Positions 1 to 8,605 of a stretch of 64,000 nt of DNA are shown one piece after another; position 1 is the first letter of the stretch; every line of letters starts with the position of its first letter. Location of the stretch: contig JADJAA010000002.1 of the NCBI GenBank assembly GCA_016704485.1, positions 1,054,001 to 1,118,000 of the forward strand, given 5' to 3'. This stretch comes from Flavobacteriales bacterium. Lineage in GTDB: Bacteria > Bacteroidota > Bacteroidia > Flavobacteriales_F > PHOS-HE28. The notes below the pieces were generated by a model. The model saw only the letters and a list, made by a program, of their open reading frames with translations, was not told where the DNA came from and ran no database searches. The position numbers and the translations under genes are program-made.

Positions 1-1
1 C

Positions 2-229
2 CCTTTTCTAGCGCATGCTTTGGGCTCCTTGATCGGTTCTTTGATTGCAGCGTCGCTCGTAACTACTCGAAGAATGACGTTTGCTGTCGCTATGGGTTTT
101 TGGTTCTTGATCGGCGGACTTGCAGCGGCATATTTGATACCGGCCCCGAACTGGTTCATTGCGTTGGATCTGTTGGTCGCTTACGTGCCTATGGGTTGGC
201 TGGGAGGTAAATTGGCTACTCGGAGTTGA
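2..229 (+). CDS. C-terminal part of a small membrane protein (5' end outside window)
   Basis: The reading frame is open to the left edge of the window, so only about the last 75 residues are seen. They hold two hydrophobic stretches separated by a short basic loop (TTRRM), and end in a Gly/Leu-rich segment with the sequence YVPMGWLGGKLA. This looks like a small integral membrane protein of the inner membrane. A TTG at 20 could serve as a start, but the open frame upstream argues that the gene begins before the window. I do not recognise a function. The next gene, on the same strand, starts about 80 bases downstream. Confidence 0.6.
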   Translation, partial: PFLAHALGSLIGSLIAASLVTTRRMTFAVAMGFWFLIGGLAAAYLIPAPNWFIALDLLVAYVPMGWLGGKLATRS

Positions 230-307
230 ACCGAAGTTCCAGATCTTTGTCTCCAATTAACGGATCCAATACTGGTCTCTCTTGTGACGGGCCGAAATCG
301 GGCACCA

Positions 308-889
308 ATGACAGAGACACAAAACAACGAAGCAACCTTAGCAACAGATGATGGTGCAACCGTTGTTATAACCCATCGCATTCGCGCAGAGCAGAACGCA
401 GCGTACGAAGCATGGCTCGATGAGATCGGTCGCGTCTGTCGCAGTTTTCCGGGGCACTTGAATTGGCAGAGCATCAGGCCAATTGCAGGTATGACAGGCA
501 CGTATACGATGGTGATCCGGTTCAATAATCGCGCGAATTTGGAAAGGTGGATGTACTCCGATGAACGCAAAGCATTCGTAGCGCGGGTTCGTCCACTGCT
601 GGCTTCGGATGACGACTACCACATTAGCACCGGTCTTGATTTTTGGTTCACGTCTGCCAGCGGAACCATGCATAGTCCACCACGCTGGAAGCAAGCCGTA
701 GTTACGTTCATAGCACTGGTTCCGTTGGTGATCATGATACCCGCACTTTTGGCTCCTCTCTTCAAGCTGATTGGGCTTGAACAGATGATGATCATAAGCG
801 CGATCGGCACCGCTGTGATCGTAATTCTAATGGCCTACGTGGTGATGCCGAACTTTACGCAGCTGATCAGGAAGTGGCTATACGCATGA
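308..889 (+). CDS. ABM-domain (antibiotic biosynthesis monooxygenase-like) membrane protein
   Basis: The N-terminal ~100 residues have the ABM ferredoxin-like dimeric alpha/beta barrel pattern: a first strand with TVVITHRIRAEQ, a helix with YEAWLDEIGR, and the strand TYTMVIRFNNRANLERWMYS. About 60 residues with two hydrophobic helices follow (around residues 127-150 and 155-175), which would anchor the domain in the inner membrane. This ABM plus two-helix layout is known in bacterial proteins of unknown substrate, so no monooxygenase activity should be assumed. I chose the ATG at 308; a GTG at 284 is in frame but would add only a non-conserved leader. The 3' end faces the minus-strand gene at 900 with a gap of 10 bases. 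Confidence 0.75.
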   Translation: MTETQNNEATLATDDGATVVITHRIRAEQNAAYEAWLDEIGRVCRSFPGHLNWQSIRPIAGMTGTYTMVIRFNNRANLERWMYSDERKAFVARVRPLLASDDDYHISTGLDFWFTSASGTMHSPPRWKQAVVTFIALVPLVIMIPALLAPLFKLIGLEQMMIISAIGTAVIVILMAYVVMPNFTQLIRKWLYA

Positions 890-899
890 TGGGCGGAAT

Positions 900-1655
900 T
901 CACTTACCCAAGCGTACTGTTATACCCAACCCTACTTGCACCCCACTAGCGGAGAATTTGGATGCGTAGTCCAGACTATCAAAGATCGTATTTTCTGGAT
1001 CACGATCACGCCATTTCACACCAAGCATGCCGTAACGCACCTGCGCTTGCAATCCGAAATGCTTCCCGAAATAGTAGCTTACGCCGGTCGCTAATCGAAA
1101 GTGAAGACCAGCATGAACATCTGCGAATTTCTTATTGTCGAAACCCACTGCTACATCGGTAAATTTCAGGACCGTAATGCCAAACTCCGGACCTACCATC
1201 CAGTTGAACCGGTATTTGTTCATGATGTAGAAGCGCGGCGATAGCCCTAAGGCATATAGTTTGTTCGAATTGGAAGCGAGCGTATCGATGAACCTACCGG
1301 ACACTTGGTTTGAATTGGAGATCAGCGTGTCGCTAGCAAAGTCGATATAACTACCATAGTTGAGATCATTGAAACCACCATATTCAAAGTATAGTCCAAC
1401 ACTTAGCAGGTTCGTGATCCCGAACTGAAAATCCAGCGGAATGGTCCGGGCCACAGTGCCATCCGTAGTTGATCGTTTTTTGATAAGCACTCCGCTGTTG
1501 ATGAATTCTTGGTCAAACTTGGTAGAAAAAAAACCTGCAGAACCACTCAGAGAGATATGAACGGTACCTCTCTTATTCGATTGCGCGAACGACACCGGGC
1601 CGGCCAATAAGGCGAACACAAGTAGAGTTACGGAAGGCAAAAGAAGATGGCGCAT
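900..1655 (-). CDS. Outer membrane beta-barrel protein, OmpW/OmpA-barrel-like
   Basis: The protein has 251 residues and begins with a clear Sec signal peptide (basic start, Leu/Val/Ala core, cleavage near PVSFAQS). The mature part shows alternating hydrophobic and polar residues with many aromatic residues. Repeated strand-like pieces such as SVGLYFEYGGF, FRLATGVSYYFGKHFGLQAQVRYG and VQVGLGITVRL end in a terminal strand. This fits an 8- to 10-strand outer membrane barrel of the type often annotated 'outer membrane beta-barrel protein' in Bacteroidota. No ligand or partner can be deduced. It is transcribed away from the methyltransferase gene at 1775, so the 120-base gap must hold two divergent promoters, but I see no convincing element there. 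Confidence 0.75.
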   Translation of the reverse strand: MRHLLLPSVTLLVFALLAGPVSFAQSNKRGTVHISLSGSAGFFSTKFDQEFINSGVLIKKRSTTDGTVARTIPLDFQFGITNLLSVGLYFEYGGFNDLNYGSYIDFASDTLISNSNQVSGRFIDTLASNSNKLYALGLSPRFYIMNKYRFNWMVGPEFGITVLKFTDVAVGFDNKKFADVHAGLHFRLATGVSYYFGKHFGLQAQVRYGMLGVKWRDRDPENTIFDSLDYASKFSASGVQVGLGITVRLGK

Positions 1656-1774
1656 AATGGAGGCAAAGATGAAGTTGATGAAAACTGATGCAATATAGGG
1701 TAATGGGTTACACGGATCCGAAAATCAGGCGCTATTTGGTGGGATCATCGCAACCCAAACCCTACCTTCATCCC

Positions 1775-2560
1775 ATGGCCTATACGAGCTATAACACCAT
1801 AGGCACAGAGTATGACACTACGCGCAAAGCGGACCCGTACCTAAGCGAGCGTTTGTTCACACTGCTGGGCTTACCTAGGTCAGGGCATGTGTTGGATGTT
1901 GGATGTGGAACGGGGAATTACACCCTTGAATTGGCGCGAACGGGATTGCAACTGACCGGCATGGATCCATCACGGACCATGTTGGATCAGGCGATGAAAA
2001 AATCAGCTAAGGTCACTTGGTGTATCGGAACAGCGGAGAACATTCCTTTTGCGGATGGCACCTTCAAAGGTGCGATCGGCACATTGACCACTCATCACTG
2101 GAGCGAGCTGGAAAAAGGGTTTCGCGAGATCCATCGTGTGTTGAGATCAGGAAGTAAACTGGTGCTGTTCACTTCGACTCCCGAGCAGATGCGTGGCTAT
2201 TGGCTCTGTCATTATTTTCCGAGGACCATGGAACGTTCGTGTGCATTTATGCCCACGTTGGAAGCTACGTTGGAGGGGCTCCAAAATGCAGGGTTCAGAC
2301 ATATTGTACAAGAATCCTATGTCATACGGGCCGATCATCAAGATCACTTTTTATATTCAGCAAAGGACGAACCGGAGCGCTATTTGGATGCGGAATTCCG
2401 CAAGGGCATTTCAACCTTTAGTGCATTATCCGATCCCGAGGAATTAGCGAATGGCCTAGCCCGATTGGAACACGATATCGCAAGTGGAGAATGGATGAAC
2501 GTGCGTGCGAACTACACACATGATCGCGGCGACTACCTCTTTATTGCAGCTCAACAATAA
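1775..2560 (+). CDS. Class I SAM-dependent methyltransferase
   Basis: This is a Rossmann-fold methyltransferase (Methyltransf_11 type). SAM-binding motif I is VLDVGCGTGNY at about residues 39-49, the acidic end of strand 2 is GMDPS, and motif III-like GAIGTLTTHHW and the HRVLRSGSKLVL post-motif follow. The acceptor is unknown; small-molecule methylation is the usual role of this subgroup. The frame stays open up to an ATG at 1688, but I place the start at 1775 because the family normally begins with a short segment like MAYTSYNTIGTEYDTTRKADPY. The downstream YjbR-like gene starts 6 bases after the stop and a second methyltransferase follows, so the three genes are probably co-transcribed. Confidence 0.8.
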   Translation: MAYTSYNTIGTEYDTTRKADPYLSERLFTLLGLPRSGHVLDVGCGTGNYTLELARTGLQLTGMDPSRTMLDQAMKKSAKVTWCIGTAENIPFADGTFKGAIGTLTTHHWSELEKGFREIHRVLRSGSKLVLFTSTPEQMRGYWLCHYFPRTMERSCAFMPTLEATLEGLQNAGFRHIVQESYVIRADHQDHFLYSAKDEPERYLDAEFRKGISTFSALSDPEELANGLARLEHDIASGEWMNVRANYTHDRGDYLFIAAQQ

Positions 2561-2566
2561 GAACGA

Positions 2567-2914
2567 ATGGACGCACAGACCGCACGAGAAATGGCATTGG
2601 ACATGCCCGGCACCGCAGAGAAAGAACACTTCGGAAGGCCCAGCTATAGTGTCAAGAAGAAGATATACATGACCCTATGGATCGATGATGGTCGGGCCGT
2701 AATGAAGTTGACGGTGGATCAACAAACGAGTTTGCATGAAGAATACCCCGATGCCTTTGCACCTGTACCCAATAAATGGGGTGGCCACGGTTGGACGAAT
2801 GTTTTTTACGACCACATCAACGAGCGTTTGTTCCGTTACGCCATGGACCTTGCTTGGCGCAATGTGGCACCGAAGTGGATCATTCCTACGCGGCAAGCAC
2901 CGCCTAAAGGTTAA
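2567..2914 (+). CDS. MmcQ/YjbR family protein
   Basis: The 115-residue protein matches the YjbR (cyanobacterial/plant 'double-wing' DNA-binding-like) family. It opens with a helix DAQTAREMALDMPGTAEKEHFGRPSY, followed by strands around KKKIYMTLWIDDGRAVMKLT, the conserved PVPNKWGGHGWTNV segment, and the terminal helix AMDLAWRNVAPK. Members are small cytoplasmic proteins with a CyaY-like fold; DNA binding has been suggested for the family but the role is not settled. The gene lies between two methyltransferases, with gaps of 6 bases before and 2 bases after, so it very likely belongs to their transcript. Length is normal for the family. Confidence 0.85.
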   Translation: MDAQTAREMALDMPGTAEKEHFGRPSYSVKKKIYMTLWIDDGRAVMKLTVDQQTSLHEEYPDAFAPVPNKWGGHGWTNVFYDHINERLFRYAMDLAWRNVAPKWIIPTRQAPPKG

Positions 2915-2916
2915 TA

Positions 2917-3714
2917 ATGGACGATATCAAAGCCGCTTTCGAAGCAAACCGCAAACTTTGGAACGAGCGCACTACCCACCACATAGGGTCAAAGTTCTAT
3001 GATGTTGACGGATTCGTTGCCGGCAAGAGTTCCTTGACGGACATTGAGCTTGAGCTATTGGGAGATGTGGAGGGCAAACGGATCCTTCATCTGCAATGCC
3101 ATTTCGGGCAGGACACGCTTTCGCTGGCACGCATGGGAGCGCTCGTCACCGGTCTGGATATATCTGAAAAGGCCTTGGAAGAAGCGCAACTGCTGACCGA
3201 ACGGTGTGGCTTAGAAGCGGAATGGGTTTTGAGCAATGTGATCGATCATCGGCCGGAATTGGATGGGAAATTCGATGTGGTCTACACGAGCTATGGAACC
3301 ATTGGCTGGATCCCGGATCTGAAGCCGTGGGCAGCGAACATCAAGCGGTACTTGAAACCTGGCGGTCGGCTGGTGTTCGTGGAGTTCCATCCGGTGGTCT
3401 GGATGTTCGACGATGACTTTACGGCGATCACGTATTCCTACTTCAATCGCGAATTGATCGTGGAGGAGGAAGAGCGATCCTATACCGAACGCGAATTGCC
3501 GATCAAACTACCCTCCTATTCCTGGAACCATGATCTGGGAGAACTCATGACTGCATTACTGGACCAAGGGTTCATCATTGATCGATTCAACGAGTTGGAT
3601 GGATCACCGTTCGATTGTTTCTCCAATTCGATCAAAGGCGATGACGGTAAGTACCGCATTAAAGGCATGGAGGGCAAATTGCCCATGGTCTACGGTCTCG
3701 CCGCGCATATCTGA
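2917..3714 (+). CDS. SAM-dependent methyltransferase
   Basis: The protein has 265 residues with a class I methyltransferase core. Motif I is the LHLQCHFGQD variant (residues 57-66) seen in a Bacteroidota/Firmicutes subgroup where the usual G-x-G-x-G is replaced. TGLDISEKALEEAQ binds the ribose and FDVVYTSYGTIGWI is the motif IV region, followed by LKPGGRLVFVEFHPV. The Tyr/Trp-rich insert after this (residues 160-225) would cover the active site and probably decides the acceptor, which is unknown. It starts 2 bases after the YjbR-like gene, so it is the third gene of a short operon. It is not closely similar to the methyltransferase at 1775, so this is not a simple tandem duplication. Confidence 0.85.
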   Translation: MDDIKAAFEANRKLWNERTTHHIGSKFYDVDGFVAGKSSLTDIELELLGDVEGKRILHLQCHFGQDTLSLARMGALVTGLDISEKALEEAQLLTERCGLEAEWVLSNVIDHRPELDGKFDVVYTSYGTIGWIPDLKPWAANIKRYLKPGGRLVFVEFHPVVWMFDDDFTAITYSYFNRELIVEEEERSYTERELPIKLPSYSWNHDLGELMTALLDQGFIIDRFNELDGSPFDCFSNSIKGDDGKYRIKGMEGKLPMVYGLAAHI

Positions 3715-3734
3715 ACATATTCTGTTATCCACAT

Positions 3735-3742
3735 TAGTTTCG
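3735..3742 (+). promoter_or_regulatory. Bacteroidota-type -7 element (TAGTTTCG) before the DUF4340-like gene
   Basis: TAGTTTCG fits the Bacteroidota -7 consensus TAnnTTTG with one change and lies 10 bases before the chosen ATG at 3753. No clear -33 TTG is found at the normal distance, so the call rests on the -7 element alone. Confidence 0.3.
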
Positions 3743-3752
3743 CGCAGTGAAC

Positions 3753-4286
3753 ATGTCAACCGGTTCTAAGGCCTTCGTGATCGTTTTCGCTGCGATCATC
3801 TTTCTGTTCATCATCGGTGATCGTTTCAAAATGAAGGCCGATGTAAAAGAGGTTCCTGACTATGCGATGGAATTGGATACTACTGCCGTTATTGAGATCC
3901 GTTCCACATCGCAGAAAGATCCACAGGCCGACTTCATTTACCTTCGCAATGGCACGGATTGGGTTGAACTGACCAGTGACAGCATCATTGGTCGCACTAT
4001 TGAAGCACGTGGATTACTCTCCGTATTCCAACAGCTCAAGATAAAACGCACTATGGGCAGCCTTTTGGAGTTCGGAGATCGGTTTCAATTGCGAGCCAAT
4101 ACCATGCTGACGGTCGTTTTCATTGATGTGGATGGGAACGAGAAAGCACTGAATATTGGCAGCGACACGTTCGGCGCCAGTAGCGATAAGACGTGGACCT
4201 ATGTGCATATACCGGGTGGGACCGAAGTATATGCTATTGAAGTAGCTTTGTGGGATGTGTTGAAAGGCAAGAACCGGAGTCAATAG
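3753..4286 (+). CDS. DUF4340-like membrane-anchored protein
   Basis: The protein has about 177 residues. A single N-terminal hydrophobic segment (residues 6-24, core VIVFAAIIFLFIIG) anchors it in the membrane. The outer part resembles DUF4340 repeats: a strand-rich piece with IEIRS, then TDWVELT, a helix LLSVFQQLKIKRTMG, and LNIGSDTFGASSDKTWTYVH. DUF4340 proteins often accompany ABC-type gliding or transport genes, but no such genes are present here, so the role is unknown. A GTG at 3747 is in frame just before the ATG. The gene is followed by 117 bases and then the C39-like peptidase gene. Confidence 0.6.
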   Translation: MSTGSKAFVIVFAAIIFLFIIGDRFKMKADVKEVPDYAMELDTTAVIEIRSTSQKDPQADFIYLRNGTDWVELTSDSIIGRTIEARGLLSVFQQLKIKRTMGSLLEFGDRFQLRANTMLTVVFIDVDGNEKALNIGSDTFGASSDKTWTYVHIPGGTEVYAIEVALWDVLKGKNRSQ

Positions 4287-4403
4287 CTGTTAACATGCGC
4301 GTGTTCGGCGAGAGGGCCGATACCCTGAGCAGAGTACAACCCGGTCGTTGCACATTTGTATCGATATCCGCTAGTTCAATTCGTGGATCGATCAGCCAAC
4401 TCC

Positions 4404-5108
4404 ATGCGCCCAATCAAGATCCTGGCCCAGCCGGATGATAGTACCTGCGGCCCAACGGCATTACATGCCGTTTACGATAGTTTTGGGTTGGAGCTGCCTT
4501 TGGAGCAGGTAATTGATGAAGTGCATAGTTTGGAAGATGGCGGCACATTGGCGGTATTCCTTGGCCAACATGCCATAGAGAACGGGTTCTATGCGCGCAT
4601 CCACAGTTACAATTTGAAGGTATTCGACCCGAGTTGGGAAGGGCTATCCATGCCGAATCTTAGACGGAAGTTGCTGGCACAGACCAAGTATAAGAGCGGC
4701 AAGAAATTCCACGGAGCCTGCCTCTCTTATGCACGCTTTCTTCAGCTTGGTGGTGAGATCCGTTTCGAGGATCCATCCTCCGCCTTGCTGAAGAGTTATT
4801 TCAAACGCGGCCTTCCCATTCTCACCGGCCTCAGTGCAACCTACCTGTACAAGAGCAAACGCGAGCGTTCAGGCCCTGCGGGCGAAAGCATTTACGATGA
4901 CATGCGTGGCCATCCCATGGGCCACTTCGTTGTGCTATGCGGAATGGATAAGAAGAAAGTACTGGTCGCGGATCCCTATCAGGACAACCCCTATAGCAAG
5001 GACCATTATTACCATGTACCGGTGAGCCGGTTGATCAATTCGATCATGCTGGGCATTGTTACCTACGACGCGAACATGCTGATCATTTCACCAGAGCCGT
5101 TGGAATGA
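4404..5108 (+). CDS. C39-like (papain-fold) cysteine peptidase of an amide-ligase cluster
   Basis: The 234-residue protein has a C39-type papain-like core. The oxyanion Gln and nucleophile lie in AQPDDSTCGPTALHAV (Cys15), the His in GHPMGHFVVLCGMD (His174) and the Asp in VLVADPYQDNP (Asp190). There is no signal peptide and no transporter domain, so it should act in the cytoplasm, unlike bacteriocin-exporter C39 domains. I start it at the ATG 4404; a TTG at 4356 is in frame but the extra residues look non-conserved. It is the first gene of a set with an ATP-grasp ligase, a GCS2 ligase and an N-formylglutamate amidohydrolase, so it probably cleaves a peptide or isopeptide bond in a product of these ligases. 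The substrate is unknown. Confidence 0.75.
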   Translation: MRPIKILAQPDDSTCGPTALHAVYDSFGLELPLEQVIDEVHSLEDGGTLAVFLGQHAIENGFYARIHSYNLKVFDPSWEGLSMPNLRRKLLAQTKYKSGKKFHGACLSYARFLQLGGEIRFEDPSSALLKSYFKRGLPILTGLSATYLYKSKRERSGPAGESIYDDMRGHPMGHFVVLCGMDKKKVLVADPYQDNPYSKDHYYHVPVSRLINSIMLGIVTYDANMLIISPEPLE

Positions 5109-5145
5109 AACGGCACATCAGATTGGAGACAGTTATTACTAGCTC

Positions 5146-6648
5146 ATGAAAAAAATAATCGTGGTCAATAACCCGAAGGAGTGGAATTTGGGTGTTTCCG
5201 ATCTGGAAGTGATGAGCTCCCGGGACTACCTCACCCATTCCAAATTCGCTACGATGCGGAACGTGCGTGTATTCAACCTAGCGCGCAGCTACAGCTACCA
5301 GAGCCGGGGATATTACGTGAGTCTGCTTGCAGAGGCCCGTGGACATAAAGTGATCCCGAACGTTAAGACCATTTTGGACCTTCGATCGTTGAGCATTGTA
5401 AAAGTGTTATCACGTGATCTGGATGAGGTTATCCAGACGAGCCTTGGTAATAAGCTTAAGGATGAGTTCATACTCAGCATCTATTTCGGAAGGAATGTGA
5501 ATTACAAGTATGACAAGCTTGCTCACGAACTCTACAACGTATTTCAATCACCCTTGCTCCGCATACGTTTCGTGAAGACCGATAAATGGGAAGTGCGTTC
5601 TGTGAAAGCCATTCCGTACAACGATATCCCGGAGGAGCACCTCAGCTATGTAAAAGAATTTGCCGCCAATTATTTTGGTAAGAAGCGGTATGACAAAGCG
5701 CGAGAGGACAAGAGCCAATATGACCTTGCCATCCTTGTAAATCTGAAGGACACTGCGTCACCATCCAACAAACGAGCGATCGTGAAATTCAGGCAAGCAG
5801 CCGAGGACATGGGCTTCCGGGTGGACATATTGGGCCCGGATGATATTGATCGCGTAGCCGAATACGATGCGCTTTTCATACGCGAGAATACGCACGTGAA
5901 CCACCACACCTACCGCTTTGCGCGCAAGGCCCAGAGCGAAGGGCTTGCAGTAATGGATGCTCCTGATGCGATCCTTAAATGCAACAACAAGGTGTACTTA
6001 GCTGAACGAATGTTAGCTGCAGAGATCCCATCTCCGAAGACGATGATCGTACACAATGAGAACCGGGATCAGATCATCAAGGAATTCGGTCTGCCCGTCG
6101 TGTTGAAATCGCCGGATAGTACATTCAGCCGTGGCGTAGTAAAAGCCAAAACCGCCGAAGAACTGGAGAAAGAACTCGATACCATACTTGCGGAGAGCGA
6201 CCTTGCAATTGCACAGGCCTATATGCCCAGCGATTACGATTGGCGTATCGGTGTGCTGGATGGCATTCCGCTGTACGCCTGCAAATACTACATGGCGAAG
6301 GGGCATTGGCAGATCTATAATTGGAACAGCAAGAGCGAAGATGATATTACCGGGAACTTTGATTGCATGCCCATAGCAGAAGCTCCGAAAGAGATCGTGG
6401 ATGCGGCGGTAAGCGCTGTTCTCGCCGTGGTCGGAAGAACTGCCAATGCGCATTCACCAGAACAGGTTCCCGGTCTGTACGGTGTGGATGTGAAGGAAGT
6501 GAATGGCAAACCTTTTGTGATCGAAGTGAACGAATGCCCCAACATAGATCATGGTATCGAGGATCAGGCCATGGGTGACGAATTGTACAGGGCCATTATC
6601 GGCTCTTTGAAAATGCGCATTGAACAAAAGATCGGAATACGATCATGA
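5146..6648 (+). CDS. RimK-like ATP-grasp ligase with RLAN-type N-terminal domain
   Basis: The protein has 500 residues in two parts. Residues 1-190 resemble the RLAN domain (RimK-like ATP-grasp N-terminal), with NLARSYSYQSRGYYVSLLAE at 44-63. Residues 195-495 form a RimK-type ATP-grasp module: DLAILVNLKD, a pre-ATP-grasp segment with FIRENTH, the ATP-binding Lys321 in VVLKSPDSTFSRG, and the Mg-binding end with Asp448, Glu460 and Asn462 in GVDVKEVNGKPFVIEVNECP. Such enzymes join a carboxylate, activated as acyl-phosphate, to an amine, classically adding glutamates. The next gene begins inside its stop codon (ATGA overlap). It is about 200 residues longer than E. coli RimK because of the N-terminal domain. 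The substrate cannot be deduced. Confidence 0.85.
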   Translation: MKKIIVVNNPKEWNLGVSDLEVMSSRDYLTHSKFATMRNVRVFNLARSYSYQSRGYYVSLLAEARGHKVIPNVKTILDLRSLSIVKVLSRDLDEVIQTSLGNKLKDEFILSIYFGRNVNYKYDKLAHELYNVFQSPLLRIRFVKTDKWEVRSVKAIPYNDIPEEHLSYVKEFAANYFGKKRYDKAREDKSQYDLAILVNLKDTASPSNKRAIVKFRQAAEDMGFRVDILGPDDIDRVAEYDALFIRENTHVNHHTYRFARKAQSEGLAVMDAPDAILKCNNKVYLAERMLAAEIPSPKTMIVHNENRDQIIKEFGLPVVLKSPDSTFSRGVVKAKTAEELEKELDTILAESDLAIAQAYMPSDYDWRIGVLDGIPLYACKYYMAKGHWQIYNWNSKSEDDITGNFDCMPIAEAPKEIVDAAVSAVLAVVGRTANAHSPEQVPGLYGVDVKEVNGKPFVIEVNECPNIDHGIEDQAMGDELYRAIIGSLKMRIEQKIGIRS

Positions 6649-7883
6649 ACAAGAAAGAGAAGAAATTCAAGTTGTTCGAGGTAACCGGCATCGAGCTGGA
6701 ATACATGGTCGTGGACCGCACCACCTTGAAAGTGCTACCTATCGTCGACAAGCTTTTTGAGGATGTCACGGGCAAGATCACCGGCGATGTTGAAAGAGGC
6801 GACGTGGAATGGAGCAACGAGCTCGTAAGCCATGTTGTGGAGTTGAAGACGGCTAAACCAACGAAGAAGATCCCGCCATTCCGTAGGAAATTCGCGAAGG
6901 AAGTAAAAGCGATCAATAATATCCTAGCGAAACGCAATGCCATGTTGTTGCCGACCGCTGCGCATCCGTTCATGGATCCTTTCACGGAAACCGTCATTTG
7001 GCCGCACGAATACAATGAAGTGTACGCTCTGTACAATCGCATATTCGATTGTCGCGGTCACGGCTGGAGCAATCTGCAAAGCACACACCTGAACCTACCC
7101 TTCGCGAATGATGATGAGTTCTCGAAACTGCACGCTGCCATTCGCCTGCTGTTGCCCATCATTCCTGCATTGAGTGCCAGTTCCCCGATCCTGGATGGAA
7201 AGGTCACCGGGTTCTTGGACAGCCGGATGGAAGCCTACCTGCACCATCAGGAGCGCTTACCAGAGTTGATGGGGTCACTTATTCCGGAAGCCGTTTTCTC
7301 ACAAGAGGATTACTATCGCGCCATTTTCAGTCCGATCGCTCAGGCCATGGCGCCTTTCGATACGGAGAAAGTAATGGATCACCATTTCGCGAACTCGCGT
7401 GGTGCTATAGCGCGTTTTGATCGTGGCGCCATAGAGATCCGCGTGATCGACATCCAGGAGTGCCCGAGCGGTGATCTGGCAATTGCCGAATTGATCGTTG
7501 CGGTGCTCAAAGCCATGTGCAACGGCCGATGGGTAAGTAGCTATCTACAACGCGCTTGGAATGAGAACGATCTGTTGGCGTTGTTCCTACAAGTGATCAA
7601 GGATGCGGGGAATGCAACCCTTTCGAATCGGGACTATTTGATCATGTTCGGCCTGATGGGTCAAGAGCATTTGACCGCCCAGAAGATCTGGCAGCATTTG
7701 TTCGTAGAGGTTTACGATGGGCTAAGTGATGGGTGTCGACAGCATATCGCTCACATCCTTGAACATGGTTCATTGGCCCAACGGATCCTTGCGCACACCG
7801 GGAAGAATCCTTCACACGAAAAATTGGTTGAGGTATATACGCGGCTTGCCGAATGCTTGGATAGCGACACCGCATTCATATGA
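6645..7883 (+). CDS. GCS2-family carboxylate-amine ligase (glutamate-cysteine ligase-like)
   Basis: The 412-residue protein has the glutamine-synthetase-like fold of the GCS2 family. The start of the catalytic sheet is TGIELEYMVVD with the metal ligands Glu17 and Glu19. WSNELVSHVVELKT, GWSNLQSTHLNLPF and FDRGAIEIRVIDIQECPSGDLAI are also typical. GCS2 enzymes make gamma-glutamyl or related amide bonds with ATP, but the amine partner varies, so calling it a glutathione enzyme would be unsafe; no gshB homologue other than the upstream RimK-like gene is seen. It overlaps the genes on both sides by 4 bases, which indicates translational coupling and a tight four-gene cluster. Confidence 0.85.
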   Translation: MNKKEKKFKLFEVTGIELEYMVVDRTTLKVLPIVDKLFEDVTGKITGDVERGDVEWSNELVSHVVELKTAKPTKKIPPFRRKFAKEVKAINNILAKRNAMLLPTAAHPFMDPFTETVIWPHEYNEVYALYNRIFDCRGHGWSNLQSTHLNLPFANDDEFSKLHAAIRLLLPIIPALSASSPILDGKVTGFLDSRMEAYLHHQERLPELMGSLIPEAVFSQEDYYRAIFSPIAQAMAPFDTEKVMDHHFANSRGAIARFDRGAIEIRVIDIQECPSGDLAIAELIVAVLKAMCNGRWVSSYLQRAWNENDLLALFLQVIKDAGNATLSNRDYLIMFGLMGQEHLTAQKIWQHLFVEVYDGLSDGCRQHIAHILEHGSLAQRILAHTGKNPSHEKLVEVYTRLAECLDSDTAFI

Positions 7884-8566
7884 CCAGCGTTCTGCTCACG
7901 TGTGAACATGGCGGCAACGAGATCCCAGTAGCGTATCGTAGCCATTTCACCAAAGCGAAAGCAACCTTGTCAACGCATCGTGGGTTGGATATCGGAGCAC
8001 TTGATCTGTTCCATAAAATGGAAGCGATCGCTGAAACGAGCTACCATTCCACCACGTCGCGGTTACTAGTGGAACTGAACAGGTCGTTGTATCACCCGAA
8101 CCTATTCTCCAAATGGACCAAGGGATTGAACCAAGAGGAGAAGAACCAGATCATTGCTGACCACTATCTCCCCTACCGTTATGCTGTTGAGAGTTACATC
8201 CGTGATTCATTGAAAAAGAAAGATCAACTGATGCACATATCCGTGCATTCATTCACGCCGGAATTGGATGGCATTGTGCGCAATGCTGACATTGGATTGT
8301 TGTATGACCCACAACGAGCTTCCGAAAAACGTTTTGCAACGGCTTGGGCGAAAGCCATCCGTGATCATGCACCTGATCTCCGGGTGCGGATGAACTATCC
8401 TTATCGCGGAACTGCCGATGGATTCACGACCTATTTGCGTCGTAAGTTCAAAAAGAACTATAGTGGAATTGAATTGGAAGTGAACCAGAAATGGGCTGCC
8501 GGTTCCGCTATGGACAAGCGCATTACGGAGGTGTTGATCGAGTCGGTTCGTACGGTTCTGGAGTAA
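7880..8566 (+). CDS. N-formylglutamate amidohydrolase family protein
   Basis: The 228-residue protein carries the zinc-hydrolase motifs of the N-formylglutamate deformylase family: LLTCEHGGNEIP (residues 5-16), THRGLDIGA (32-40), SRLLVELNRS (60-69) and HISVHSFTP (119-127), then VRMNYPYRGTADGFT and GIELEVNQKW. The family removes an N-acyl group from glutamate or cuts similar amides; in E. coli-like histidine degradation the gene sits with hut genes, which are absent here. Its position as last gene of the ligase cluster suggests it hydrolyses an amide bond of the cluster product. It overlaps the GCS2 gene by 4 bases and is followed by a terminator at 8606. Confidence 0.85.
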   Translation: MTSVLLTCEHGGNEIPVAYRSHFTKAKATLSTHRGLDIGALDLFHKMEAIAETSYHSTTSRLLVELNRSLYHPNLFSKWTKGLNQEEKNQIIADHYLPYRYAVESYIRDSLKKKDQLMHISVHSFTPELDGIVRNADIGLLYDPQRASEKRFATAWAKAIRDHAPDLRVRMNYPYRGTADGFTTYLRRKFKKNYSGIELEVNQKWAAGSAMDKRITEVLIESVRTVLE

Positions 8567-8605
8567 GGCTTTTGGGGTTGGAACTATTCGGCCGTGATCG
8601 CAAAT

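Noticed and set aside
4404..5108. Bacteriocin-exporter-type C39 peptidase
   Set aside because: It has no ABC transporter domain, no membrane segments, and no small double-glycine precursor gene nearby.
6645..7883. Calling the GCS2 gene a glutathione-synthesis gshA
   Set aside because: There is no gshB, and the cluster with RLAN-ATP-grasp and amidohydrolase points to a different product.
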